Shown piece by piece: positions 8,110 to 17,168 of a stretch of DNA of 64,000 nt. Position 1 is the first letter of the stretch; every line of letters begins with the position of its first letter. The stretch lies in NCBI RefSeq assembly GCF_000702265.1, contig NZ_KL370881.1, positions 84,789 to 148,788 of the forward strand, given 5' to 3'. The DNA comes from Butyrivibrio sp. NC2002 (GTDB lineage Bacteria > Bacillota > Clostridia > Lachnospirales > Lachnospiraceae). The notes under the pieces were generated by a model. It saw only the letters and a program-made list of their open reading frames with translations. It did not search any database and was not told the origin of the DNA. Made by a program: the position numbers and the translations under genes.

Positions 8110-9630
8110 ATGAATATATGCTTACTGAATGACTCATTTCCGCCGATAATCGACGGCGTTGCAAATGTAGTAATGAATTATGCCAGAATAATGACAGAGG
8201 ATATCGGAGCGAAAGTAATAGTGGGAACGCCCAGATATCCGGGTGCAGATTACGATAATTATCCCTACAAGGTGGTTGCTTATCCAAGCCTTGATACTAC
8301 TGAGCTTGTTGCGGGTTATCGCACAGGCAATCCCCTTTCTATAAGGGGAATCGGACAGATGGCTGCTTTTAAGCCTGACATTATCCATACCCATTGTCCT
8401 GCATCTTCAACCGTCATGGCAAGGATACTTGAAAATCAGGTTGACTGCCCCATCGTTTTTACCTATCACACCAAGTTCGATGTTGATATAGCAAGAGCTG
8501 TCGGTGAAGGCTTCCTGAAAAAAGAAACCATCAAAGCTATGGTGAAAAACATCTCAGCCTGCGATGAAGTATGGGTGGTTTCGGAAGGTGCGGGAGAAAA
8601 CCTTAAGTCCCTTGGATTTGAAGGAAATTACAGAGTGGTTTCAAACGGGGTAGACTTCCCCAAGGGAAAAGCTTCGCCGGAAACGGTAAAGGAAGTTACC
8701 AGCCGTTTTGACCTTCCGGAGAATCTCCCGACCTATCTTTTCGTAGGAAGGATCATGAAATATAAAGGACTTCCGCTTATCATCGACGCGTTGAATATCC
8801 TTTCACAAAAAGGAATAGACTACAGAATGATATTTGTCGGCGGAGGAGCTGACAGGGAAGAGCTTGAAAATAAGGTAAAAGAGTACAAAATAGCGCTCGA
8901 CAGCGTAAATGAAAAAGGGGAAATAGAGCATACAGAAGCAGCAAACGGCAAAAGCGGGAAGATCATTTTTGCAGGTCCCGAGCATTCAAGAGAAAGGCTA
9001 AGAGCTTATAATACGAGGGCGGATCTGTTCCTTTTCCCGTCAGTGTATGACACTAATGGAATCGTTGTAAGAGAGGCAGCAGCCTGCGGACTTGGAAGCG
9101 TTCTTATAAAAGGCTCCTGTGCTGCGGAAGGGATAACCGATGGAAGAAACGGCTATCTGATAGATGAGACAGCAGAGGCAATGGCAGAGCTTCTTGAAGA
9201 GACTGCGGATAAAAAGGACGAAATGCACCGCGTGGGAAACTGCGCTATGGATGAAATCTATATCTCATGGGAAGATAGTGTAAGAGATGCCTATAACAGA
9301 TATGGAGAACTAAAGGCCATGTTTGACGACGGGGCTTTGCAGAGAAGAAGAAAACACAGCTCCGACTATGTTCTTGAAACAGCCTCGATAATCATCAAGG
9401 GAACGAACCATGTATTTGACCTGCCAAGGAATTTCTATGACGGCATGAAAGAAAACTTTGATGAATTCAAAGAAAACTGGGATGAGCTGAAAACCAACAT
9501 AAATGATTTCACAGATGATATCAAAGGAAATATCACAGATTTTACAGATGATATCAAAGAAAATATCACTGACCTGACAGATGATATCAAGGAGCAGATT
9601 TTCCATGGAGATAAAAAAGCAGGGAAGTAA
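8110..9630 (+). CDS. Family 4 glycosyltransferase with C-terminal 11-residue repeats
   Basis: A GT-B fold retaining glycosyltransferase is predicted, similar to enzymes adding glucose to diacylglycerol or making alpha-linked glucans. The N-terminal domain starts with the typical NDSFPPIIDGVA motif. The donor domain contains LFVGRIMKYKG, and PSVYDTNG...EAAACG replaces the usual EX7E (first Glu is Asp). The last ~55 residues contain three 11-residue repeats of the form DFTDDIKENIT, encoded by 33-bp repeats (about 9506-9600), a hendecad coiled coil that may associate with membrane. AAGGGGAATC precedes the ATG. The 3' end overlaps the GH13 gene by 26 bases. Confidence 0.85.
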   Translation: MNICLLNDSFPPIIDGVANVVMNYARIMTEDIGAKVIVGTPRYPGADYDNYPYKVVAYPSLDTTELVAGYRTGNPLSIRGIGQMAAFKPDIIHTHCPASSTVMARILENQVDCPIVFTYHTKFDVDIARAVGEGFLKKETIKAMVKNISACDEVWVVSEGAGENLKSLGFEGNYRVVSNGVDFPKGKASPETVKEVTSRFDLPENLPTYLFVGRIMKYKGLPLIIDALNILSQKGIDYRMIFVGGGADREELENKVKEYKIALDSVNEKGEIEHTEAANGKSGKIIFAGPEHSRERLRAYNTRADLFLFPSVYDTNGIVVREAAACGLGSVLIKGSCAAEGITDGRNGYLIDETAEAMAELLEETADKKDEMHRVGNCAMDEIYISWEDSVRDAYNRYGELKAMFDDGALQRRRKHSSDYVLETASIIIKGTNHVFDLPRNFYDGMKENFDEFKENWDELKTNINDFTDDIKGNITDFTDDIKENITDLTDDIKEQIFHGDKKAGK

Positions 9631-11347
9631 CGATTGGTACAAAAAAATGAGCTTTTACCAGATATGGGTAAGAAGCTTTGCAGATGGAAATGGCGATGGA
9701 ATAGGCGATCTGTATGGCGTGTATGACAAGCTGGAGTACGTAAGGGACCTGGGAGTTGACGGTATATGGTTTTCACCGCTCTACCCTTCACCCAATGCTG
9801 ATTACGGATATGATATCTCTGACTACATGGATATTCATCCCGATTACGGCACGCTTGATCAGTTTAAGAAGGTTCTTGATAAAGCCCATGACCTTGGACT
9901 TAAGATAGTAATGGACCTTGTTGTAAACCATACCTCGGATGAGCACCGCTGGTTTATTGAGAGTAAAAAAAGCAGGGACAACCCATACAGCGATTACTAT
10001 ATCTGGAGAGATAAGCCAAATAACTGGGACAGTATTTTCGAAGGGAAAGCCTGGGAATATTGTGAGGAAAGGGATCAGTACTATCTTCACATTTTTGCAA
10101 AAAAGCAGCCAGACCTAAACATGGATAACCCCAAGGTCAGGGAAGAGGTTAAAAAGATTATGCGCTTCTGGCTAGATATGGGAGTTGATGGATTTAGGGA
10201 GGATGTCATCAATTTTATCTCCAAAAAAGAAGGACTTCCTGACGGACTACCCTTTATTCCTGCGGTAAATGGCTTGCCTTATTACAAGGACGGACCACAT
10301 ATTCATGAATATATGGCTGAGTTCAGACAGGTATGCAGTGAGTACGATTGCTTCCAGATAGGTGAGGGACCGATGACCACTTTGAATTCGGCCATGAAGT
10401 ATCTGACAGGTGATACCAAATCGCTGGATATGATGATTTCCTTCGACCATATGATGGCGGACTGTATCTACACAGAATATGTGCACAGGCCTTTTTCACT
10501 TGTAAAGTTAAAAAAGGCATTTTCGAAGTGGCAGTACGGACTTGCAGGAAAAGCGTGGAATCTGCTTTATCTGGAAAACCACGATCATCCAAGAATTATC
10601 AGCAGGTATGGGAATGAGCATTACTGGAGAGAGAGCGGAACCATGCTCGCCGCAAGCTACCTGTTCCAGAGGGGTACACCCTTTATCTATCAGGGGCAGG
10701 AAATCGGCATGATGAACATAAAGCTCTCAAGGATAGAGGACTACATCGATGTTTCCAGTAAGAATAACTACAATACCTATCATTTAAAGGACTCTGTTGA
10801 AAAGAGGCTAAAGAGGATCCACATCTCAAGCAGAGACTCTTCCCGCACACCCATGCAGTGGAGCAGCGGAAAGTATGCAGGTTTTTCTACGCATGAGCCG
10901 TGGTTTTTCATAAATTCAAATTATGTCACGGTTAATGCAGAGTCTGAGATGGAGGATGAGAACAGCATTTTGAATTTTTATAAGAAGTGCCTTAGGCTGA
11001 GAAAACAGTCAAAAGCACTTCTGTATGGAGAGTACAAGGAATATTTTCCAAGCGATCCCAATCTCTATGTATACGAAAGAAAGTATGAAGATGTGCGATA
11101 TCTTATTATATGCTCATTTACAAAATTCCCTTTGAAGGTCAGATTTCCCAAGGAATATGAGAACCTGAAAGGGCAGCTTGTTTTGTGCAATTATGTGAAT
11201 AGCGATAGTAAGGGCGAAGGATATAAGGATTCTTTGGATGAAGGCCTTAGGGATAAGATGCACAGTACAGTTAGCAAAATAGCAGCTGAGCATGGATTTT
11301 TCAGACCTTATGAAGCAAGAGTCTACAGATTCAGAGATAAAAGGTAG
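9605..11347 (+). CDS. GH13 alpha-glucosidase / oligo-1,6-glucosidase family
   Basis: A cytoplasmic alpha-amylase-superfamily enzyme of about 580 residues. All four conserved regions are present: DLVVNH (104-109), GFREDVI with nucleophile D200, IGEGP with acid/base E254, and LENHDHPR with D327. The start at 9605 is preferred because AAGGAG (9589-9594) lies 10 bases upstream; ATG at 9581 or 9647 are alternatives. It overlaps the glycosyltransferase gene, suggesting translational coupling and a role in remodelling the glucan or glycolipid made by that enzyme. The TAG stop codon falls inside the second 77-bp repeat. Confidence 0.87.
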   Translation: MEIKKQGSNDWYKKMSFYQIWVRSFADGNGDGIGDLYGVYDKLEYVRDLGVDGIWFSPLYPSPNADYGYDISDYMDIHPDYGTLDQFKKVLDKAHDLGLKIVMDLVVNHTSDEHRWFIESKKSRDNPYSDYYIWRDKPNNWDSIFEGKAWEYCEERDQYYLHIFAKKQPDLNMDNPKVREEVKKIMRFWLDMGVDGFREDVINFISKKEGLPDGLPFIPAVNGLPYYKDGPHIHEYMAEFRQVCSEYDCFQIGEGPMTTLNSAMKYLTGDTKSLDMMISFDHMMADCIYTEYVHRPFSLVKLKKAFSKWQYGLAGKAWNLLYLENHDHPRIISRYGNEHYWRESGTMLAASYLFQRGTPFIYQGQEIGMMNIKLSRIEDYIDVSSKNNYNTYHLKDSVEKRLKRIHISSRDSSRTPMQWSSGKYAGFSTHEPWFFINSNYVTVNAESEMEDENSILNFYKKCLRLRKQSKALLYGEYKEYFPSDPNLYVYERKYEDVRYLIICSFTKFPLKVRFPKEYENLKGQLVLCNYVNSDSKGEGYKDSLDEGLRDKMHSTVSKIAAEHGFFRPYEARVYRFRDKR

Positions 11348-11417
11348 TGTAAAGCAAGTTATGAAAACATTAGACCGTCCTAAGGAATCCACCGCAAGCG
11401 GTACCCCCTTAGGACCA
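11341..11417 (+). repeat. 77-bp identical interspersed leader repeat, copy 2
   Basis: The copy is identical to 3810-3886 and 39285-39361. Its first bases provide the stop codon of the GH13 gene (TAG at 11345-11347), so insertion or recombination at this point abuts coding sequence. The internal ATG at 11361 opens a 19-codon frame ending in TAA at 11418-11420. The repeat ends 17 bases before the ATG of the phosphatase gene. Confidence 0.93.
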
Positions 11418-11434
11418 TAAATAAAGGAACAGAT

Positions 11435-12010
11435 ATGAAAATATGGATTACAAGGCACGGTCAGACAGACCTTAATGCCCAAAAACTAATGCAGGGAAGA
11501 ACAGATATGCCCCTAAACGAAGTCGGCATTGCCCAGGCAAAGGCAGCCAGGGAAAAGATCGGAGACGTGAAATTCGATGCGGTATACGCAAGCCCTTTGG
11601 ACAGAGCGATAACAACAGCATCCATTATAGCAGGTGTCGACAAGAGTCAGATAATAACCGATGAGAGAATTATCGAAACCGATTTTGGAAAATACGAAAA
11701 AAGACCTTATGGAAAAATGGGATTATCGATGTCCCTTTATTGGGCGCTCCCCGAGGTCTTTAAGGCTCCAAAAACTGTTGAGACCACCGACATGATGATT
11801 GAAAGAAGCCACAGCTTTTTAAGGGAACTTGAACAAAAGGATTATGAGAATGTACTTGTAGCTTGCCACGGCGGAATAATCCGTGTGATAAGAGGCTATC
11901 TTGAGGATGCAAAAAAAGGTTATATCTGGAGACCCAGACCTGAAAACTGCGAGATAAGAGTATATGAGTCTGTAAATGGTGCTCACAGACTTATAAAAGA
12001 CATTCTTTAA
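11435..12010 (+). CDS. Histidine phosphatase (phosphoglycerate-mutase-like)
   Basis: A 191-residue cytoplasmic protein of the branch-1 histidine phosphatase superfamily. TRHGQTD (6-12) holds the phospho-acceptor His, YASPLDRA is the second conserved block, and ACHGGIIRV near the end carries the second His. AAAGGAACAG upstream is a ribosome binding site. It is downstream of a 77-bp repeat leader. The true substrate (sugar phosphate, adenosylcobalamin precursor or other) cannot be told from sequence. Confidence 0.85.
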   Translation: MKIWITRHGQTDLNAQKLMQGRTDMPLNEVGIAQAKAAREKIGDVKFDAVYASPLDRAITTASIIAGVDKSQIITDERIIETDFGKYEKRPYGKMGLSMSLYWALPEVFKAPKTVETTDMMIERSHSFLRELEQKDYENVLVACHGGIIRVIRGYLEDAKKGYIWRPRPENCEIRVYESVNGAHRLIKDIL

Positions 12011-12072
12011 CAGGAATCTGATTAAAATCCGTTAATGTTTTTTTCACAAAAATATAGTAGAATATTGCCGTT

Positions 12073-13410
12073 ATGGATTTATTTGATTATGCAAGACAAA
12101 ACAGCATGAAGAGAGAGTCACCGCTTGCTGCCAGAATGAGACCTACGACACTTGATGAGGTTGTGGGACAACAGCACATTATTGGCAAGGACAAGCTTCT
12201 TTATCGTGCAATAAAAGCAGACAAGATAAGTTCTATCATCCTCTACGGACCACCCGGAACGGGAAAGACAACACTTGCCAAGGTTATCGCTAACACGACC
12301 AAGGCCGAGTTCATGCAGCTGAATGCTACCGTTGCAGGTAAAAAGGATATGGAAGAGGTCGTTGCAAAAGCTAAAGAGAACCTTGGAGGCTTTGGCAGAA
12401 AGACTATCCTTTTTATTGACGAGATACATAGGTTTAATAAGGGGCAGCAGGACTATCTTCTTCCGTTTGTCGAGGATGGTACTGTTATCCTTATAGGAGC
12501 AACCACAGAGAACCCTTACTTTGAGGTAAATGGAGCGCTTATTTCCAGATCTGTGATCTTTGAGTTAAAACCTCTTGAACCGGAAGATATCAAGGTTTTA
12601 CTTAGACGAGCAGTTACGGATACAGAGAAGGGAATGGGCGGATATGATGCCGTTCTTGAGCCGGACGCAGAGGAATTCTTATCAGAGATCGCAGACGGCG
12701 ATGCAAGACATGCGTTAAATGCCATAGAGCTGGGCATCCTTACAACTGACAGGAGCAGCGACGGCAAGATACATATAACTGCCGAAGTTGCAAGGGAATG
12801 TATCCAGAAGAGAGTTGCAAGATATGACAAAGATGGTGACAACCATTACGATACCATTTCTGCTTTTATTAAGAGCATGAGAGGCTCGGACCCTGATGCT
12901 GCCGTTTACTACCTTGCAAGAATGTTAAATGCGGGAGAGGATCCCAAGTTTATTGCAAGAAGAATAGTGATCTGCGCGTCAGAGGATGTGGGCAATGCTG
13001 ATCCCATGGCGCTTCAGGTTGCGGTAGCAGCTTTTCTTGCAACAGAGAGGATCGGAATGCCCGAATGTCAGATAAATCTTTCACAGGCAGCAAGTTATGT
13101 TGCAACTGCACCTAAGAGTAACGCAGCTGTTAATGCGATTTTTGAGGCTACGGAAACAGTGAAAAAAACAGGAAATCTGCCGATTCCCACTCACCTTCAG
13201 GATGCACATTACAAGTCAGCATCCAAGCTCGGCCACGGGATCGGATATAAATATGCACACGATTATCCAAATAACTATGTTAAGCAGCAGTATTTGCCCT
13301 ACGAGTTAAACGGCAAGGAATTTTACAGACCTTCCGGAAACGGATATGAGGTTAAGATCAAGGAACACATGAAGTTTTTGAAAGATAATGCCCAAGGAGA
13401 CAGTAATTGA
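12073..13410 (+). CDS. rarA: Replication-associated recombination protein A (RarA/MgsA AAA+ ATPase)
   Basis: This clamp-loader-like AAA+ ATPase acts at stalled replication forks. The 445-residue protein has Walker A GPPGTGKTT (59-67), Walker B ILFIDE (112-117) and the typical HRFNKGQQD segment, followed by the C-terminal RarA tetramerisation region (for example RMLNAGEDP and QDAHYKSA). Length matches the family. Its TGA overlaps the TTG start of the next gene. Confidence 0.95.
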   Translation: MDLFDYARQNSMKRESPLAARMRPTTLDEVVGQQHIIGKDKLLYRAIKADKISSIILYGPPGTGKTTLAKVIANTTKAEFMQLNATVAGKKDMEEVVAKAKENLGGFGRKTILFIDEIHRFNKGQQDYLLPFVEDGTVILIGATTENPYFEVNGALISRSVIFELKPLEPEDIKVLLRRAVTDTEKGMGGYDAVLEPDAEEFLSEIADGDARHALNAIELGILTTDRSSDGKIHITAEVARECIQKRVARYDKDGDNHYDTISAFIKSMRGSDPDAAVYYLARMLNAGEDPKFIARRIVICASEDVGNADPMALQVAVAAFLATERIGMPECQINLSQAASYVATAPKSNAAVNAIFEATETVKKTGNLPIPTHLQDAHYKSASKLGHGIGYKYAHDYPNNYVKQQYLPYELNGKEFYRPSGNGYEVKIKEHMKFLKDNAQGDSN

Positions 13411-15236
13411 AAAATCCCCTTATTAAGATAAAGAAAGCAATAGATGGTTTTGCAGGGAAAGTCGGAAAGGTACCTGCAAAGAAATTAAAGATAATTGCAG
13501 TATCAGCAATAGCTGTAGCAATCGTAGCTATAGGATTTATGGCGCTATACACAAGCGGGGTCATATTTAAAAGCGATGACAACAGCGGCATAGAAGTTCA
13601 GGAAATAACTTACGAAGTACAAGAGAATGAAGCTGAAAAGAGTTATTTAAGTAAGGACCTCTTGCAGGCTATAACTGATTCCGGAGAAAGAGTTAAAAAT
13701 GCAATCGATGCCAGACCTGCGACAGTGGAGGTTCCGGAGGAAGAGCTTTCATCTTATGTAAAGATCGACAACTGCCTTATAGCAGACGGAGGAAAGGTAG
13801 AAGTATCTGCCAGTGCCCAGGCGCTTCCCAAGTCTGATGATAAGTACTATTATCTCTTCGATATTGCAACCTACGAGGATGAGCTTCCGGAGGGTGCTGA
13901 GCCTATTGACAAGACCTATAAGGATACAGCATTTACTTTGGATGGCCTTTTAAACAAAGGACAGGCAGACTCAAGGCTCTACAGGAAATTCCTGGTAGCT
14001 GTAAAAAGCGGAGATACATACAAAACCGTAAGTCACCCTTCTTATGTAACAAATCCTGAATATATCGCTTCATATAATTATTCGGGAATGAGTCACAACT
14101 CAAAAAAAGGACTTTTGGTAGATCCATCAAGACTTTCAGAGCTTGACGATCTTGGAGTAAACTATGCTACCTACAACATACCGCTCAACAATTTCCTTAC
14201 GACCAGTTCGGCAGGATCTGTTGGATATACTTATAATGGTGTGACCTATTATTTTAATGCGGCCATACTTCAGCAGTATGATTATCTTTTTACAACGCTT
14301 AATGCCAAGGGAATCGATGTTGCTGCTATTTTATTAAATAACGTATCACCATCCAATTTTCCCGAGATAACACATCCAAGTGCCAGAGGAGGCTCAACAG
14401 CACCTTATTATATGTACAACGCAACGGATGAGAGTGGAGTTAATGCACTTGCTGCGGTGGCAACCTTTTTATCATCGAGGTATTCAGGTTCTGGACACGG
14501 CAATGTTTCGATGTGGATAATAGGCAATGAGGTCAATGCCAAGAAGGAATGGAACTATATGGCTACCTCGGACATCAGCGCTTATACCGCTGCTTACACA
14601 AGAGCATTCAGAGTTTTCTATAATGCTATAAAGAGTGTGAATGCAGGTGCTGGTGTTTATATTTCCCTGGATCAGCAGTGGAACAGGAACAGAAGTAACA
14701 ATCCCGATTTTGATGCAAGAGACATGCTTGATATTTTTGCGGCATCTCTAAGGGAGTATGGAGATATAGACTGGGGAGTTGCACACCACCCCTATTCATA
14801 TCCTAATGAAAACACCCCTTTTTGGAATTCTTCAAGCCTTGTTACCAATTCCGCAGATACTTCTATAATTACCATGAATAACATAGAAGTTTTGACTAAT
14901 TACATGCAGCAGGAATCGATGCTTTCTCCTTCTGGAAATGTCAGATCGATCATATTAAGTGAGATGGGATATTCGTCCACCTCTGGCGAAGCTCTGCAGG
15001 CAGCAGCTTTTGCCTATGCTTACACTAAGATAGCAAGTAACAGCTGTATAGATGCCATGATGCTCTCAAGACAGACGGATGCAGCTGATGAAATTGCCCA
15101 GTTCGGTCTTGCGCTTGGACTGTGTACAACATCCGGGGCTCACAAGTATATCTATGATGTGTATAAATACATAGATACTCCACGCAGGAACGAAGTTATA
15201 GCCTTTGCCAAGCCAATAGTCGGGAAGGACTTTTGA
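13407..15236 (+). CDS. Membrane-anchored glycosidase-fold protein, DUF5722-like
   Basis: A 609-residue protein with a cytoplasmic basic N-terminus and one membrane helix (about 29-50), so the body is extracellular. The C-terminal two-thirds resembles DUF5722, a TIM-barrel like clan GH-A glycosidases. WIIGNEVNA (E375) and LSEMGYSS (E519) are in the right places for acid/base and nucleophile glutamates, an inference from motif and spacing. The start is TTG at 13407, 6 bases after AAGGAGA, overlapping the RarA stop as TTGA. A role in cell-surface polysaccharide breakdown is plausible. Confidence 0.72.
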   Translation: MKNPLIKIKKAIDGFAGKVGKVPAKKLKIIAVSAIAVAIVAIGFMALYTSGVIFKSDDNSGIEVQEITYEVQENEAEKSYLSKDLLQAITDSGERVKNAIDARPATVEVPEEELSSYVKIDNCLIADGGKVEVSASAQALPKSDDKYYYLFDIATYEDELPEGAEPIDKTYKDTAFTLDGLLNKGQADSRLYRKFLVAVKSGDTYKTVSHPSYVTNPEYIASYNYSGMSHNSKKGLLVDPSRLSELDDLGVNYATYNIPLNNFLTTSSAGSVGYTYNGVTYYFNAAILQQYDYLFTTLNAKGIDVAAILLNNVSPSNFPEITHPSARGGSTAPYYMYNATDESGVNALAAVATFLSSRYSGSGHGNVSMWIIGNEVNAKKEWNYMATSDISAYTAAYTRAFRVFYNAIKSVNAGAGVYISLDQQWNRNRSNNPDFDARDMLDIFAASLREYGDIDWGVAHHPYSYPNENTPFWNSSSLVTNSADTSIITMNNIEVLTNYMQQESMLSPSGNVRSIILSEMGYSSTSGEALQAAAFAYAYTKIASNSCIDAMMLSRQTDAADEIAQFGLALGLCTTSGAHKYIYDVYKYIDTPRRNEVIAFAKPIVGKDF

Positions 15237-15284
15237 CCATAGAAATTACTAATTTATCAAGCAAAACAGGAGGGTTATGAAAAG

Positions 15285-16436
15285 ATGACAAACGCAGAAA
15301 AAGCATTGAAGCTTCACGAAGAGTGGAACGGAAAACTGGAGATCACATCGAAAGCCAAAGTTAGATCAAGAGAAGACCTTGCGCTGGCTTATACTCCCGG
15401 AGTAGCAGAGCCCTGCAAACTGATTGCAGAGGATAAGGAACTTGCTTATAAATACACTACCAAAGCTAACACAATAGCTGTAGTATCAGACGGAAGTGCA
15501 GTGCTTGGACTTGGTAATATCGGTCCGCATGCTGCAATGCCTGTTATGGAAGGGAAAGCAGTTTTGTTCAAGGAATTTGCAGGGGTAAACGCAGTTCCAA
15601 TATGTCTTGACACACAGGATACCGAAGAGATCATTAAGACTGTAAAGTATCTTGCACCTACATACGGCGGCATCAATCTGGAGGATATATCGGCACCCAG
15701 ATGTTTTGAAATAGAGGAAAGACTTAAGGCAGAACTCGATATACCTGTTTTCCATGATGACCAGCACGGAACAGCCATCGTTGTTCTTGCAGGTGTTATA
15801 AATGGATTAAAGGTAGTCGGCAAAAAGAAGGAAGACTGCAAGGTAGTAGTTAACGGAGCAGGAAGTGCCGGAATTGCAATAACAAAGCTCATGCTCAGAT
15901 ATGGCTTTAAGGACGTTACAATGTGTGACAGAAACGGCATTATCTGCAGCAGTTACGAGAACCTCAACTGGATGCAGAAAAAGATGCTCGATGAGACAAA
16001 CCTTTCTGATAAGAGCGGAAGCCTTGCAGATGCTCTTGTAGGAGCAGATATATTCGTAGGTGTTTCGGCGCCCGGAATTGTTTCGGAAGATATGGTCAGG
16101 AGCATGAACAAGGATGCAATCCTTTTTGCTATGGCCAATCCCACACCTGAGATCATGCCTGACCTTGCCAAAAAAGCAGGAGCCAGAGTCATTGGAACCG
16201 GAAGATCGGATTTCCCCAATCAGGTTAATAACGTCCTGGTATTCCCCGGTATCTTCAGGGGAGCACTTGAGGCGAGAGTATCACAGATAACAGAGGATAT
16301 GAAGCTTGCAGCGGCAAATGCACTCGCTGATCTTATCAGCGATGATGAGCTTTCAGAGGAGAATATCCTTCCTGAGGCATTTGATCCCAGATGTGCAGAT
16401 GCAGTATCTTCAGCAGTTAAGAAGTTCGCAAAGTAA
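15285..16436 (+). CDS. NAD(P)-dependent malic enzyme (malate to pyruvate + CO2)
   Basis: The short bacterial malic enzyme type converts malate to pyruvate with NAD(P) reduction. The 383 residues include AYTPGVAEPC, GNIGPHAAMPVMEGK, FHDDQHGTAIV (metal-binding aspartates) and NGAGSAGIAI (Rossmann loop). Length is typical of the family without the C-terminal phosphotransacetylase domain. AGGAGGG lies upstream; between it and the start is a minimal frame ATG AAA AGA TGA (15277-15288) that overlaps the true ATG, which could couple translation. Confidence 0.94.
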   Translation: MTNAEKALKLHEEWNGKLEITSKAKVRSREDLALAYTPGVAEPCKLIAEDKELAYKYTTKANTIAVVSDGSAVLGLGNIGPHAAMPVMEGKAVLFKEFAGVNAVPICLDTQDTEEIIKTVKYLAPTYGGINLEDISAPRCFEIEERLKAELDIPVFHDDQHGTAIVVLAGVINGLKVVGKKKEDCKVVVNGAGSAGIAITKLMLRYGFKDVTMCDRNGIICSSYENLNWMQKKMLDETNLSDKSGSLADALVGADIFVGVSAPGIVSEDMVRSMNKDAILFAMANPTPEIMPDLAKKAGARVIGTGRSDFPNQVNNVLVFPGIFRGALEARVSQITEDMKLAAANALADLISDDELSEENILPEAFDPRCADAVSSAVKKFAK

Positions 16437-16460
16437 AAGCATTTTTTTGAGAGGCAATTA

Positions 16461-16976
16461 ATGAGTTCACAGTATCTGACTTTATATAAAATGATAGTTT
16501 TGTATATGCTTAAGCGTTCATCAGACAGGCTTAGTAAAGCGCAGATATACGATTTTATTCTTGATAATGAATATACTAACTTTCTGACTCTCCAAGAGGT
16601 CTTCGGAGAACTTGCGGAATCTGAGCTTATTACGGAAACAAGCGAGGGTAACCGCACCTATCTTATGATGACACCTGCCGGCGAGGAGGCGCTTGGATTT
16701 TTCGGAAACAGGATCAATCCGGCAATAAAGGAACAGATAGATCTGTACTTCAAGGAAAACGGCATGAAGATGATAGATGATACATCCATAAATGCCTATT
16801 ATAAAAAGACAGCAGAAAACGAATATACAGCCTATCTGTCTGCAAGAGAGGGTGGAAGTTCAATAATCGATATCTCCATTCCTCTTTTCACCGAGCCTAT
16901 GGCTGAATCCGTATGCGACAACTGGAGAAAAAAGAACCAGGACATCTACCAGTACATTATGAAGGAACTTATGTAA
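16461..16976 (+). CDS. DUF4364 family protein
   Basis: This 171-residue protein matches the DUF4364 type common in Clostridia: an N-terminal winged-helix-like region (LYKMIVLYMLKRSSDRLSK, about 6-24) and a small mixed C-terminal domain. A regulatory role is suspected from the fold only. AGAGGCAATTA precedes the ATG. It lies 24 bases after the malic enzyme and is followed by a terminator. Confidence 0.78.
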   Translation: MSSQYLTLYKMIVLYMLKRSSDRLSKAQIYDFILDNEYTNFLTLQEVFGELAESELITETSEGNRTYLMMTPAGEEALGFFGNRINPAIKEQIDLYFKENGMKMIDDTSINAYYKKTAENEYTAYLSAREGGSSIIDISIPLFTEPMAESVCDNWRKKNQDIYQYIMKELM

Positions 16977-16984
16977 GTAAGACC

Positions 16985-17060
16985 TGCGCATTTAATACCG
17001 TCGTCATGGCGCCTTGAAGCGGGTGCATGGCCTCCCGGTATGCGGGGGAACTTCGTTAAA
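16985..17060. other. GC-rich unexplained intergenic patch
   Basis: Between the DUF4364 stop and the terminator is a segment markedly richer in G and C than the surroundings. GCATGGCCTCCC and CGGTATGCGGGGG can form short partly competing stems. No frame, promoter or known RNA family was recognised. It may be part of the DUF4364 3' UTR. Confidence 0.3.
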
Positions 17061-17062
17061 TA

Positions 17063-17114
17063 AAAAACCTTTGCTAACCTTAATAAATATTAAGGTTATG
17101 CAAAGGTTTTTTTT
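17063..17114 (+). terminator. Intrinsic terminator, usable on both strands
   Basis: AACCTTTGC...TAACCTTAAT pairs with ATTAAGGTTA...GCAAAGGTT, giving a long interrupted stem followed by eight T on the plus strand and preceded by six A. It ends the malic enzyme-DUF4364 transcript before the efflux operon. Confidence 0.9.
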
Positions 17115-17168
17115 ATATGCGTATAGTAATCTCTCTTTTGGACTTTTAGTTGAAAGGGGTAATTACTG

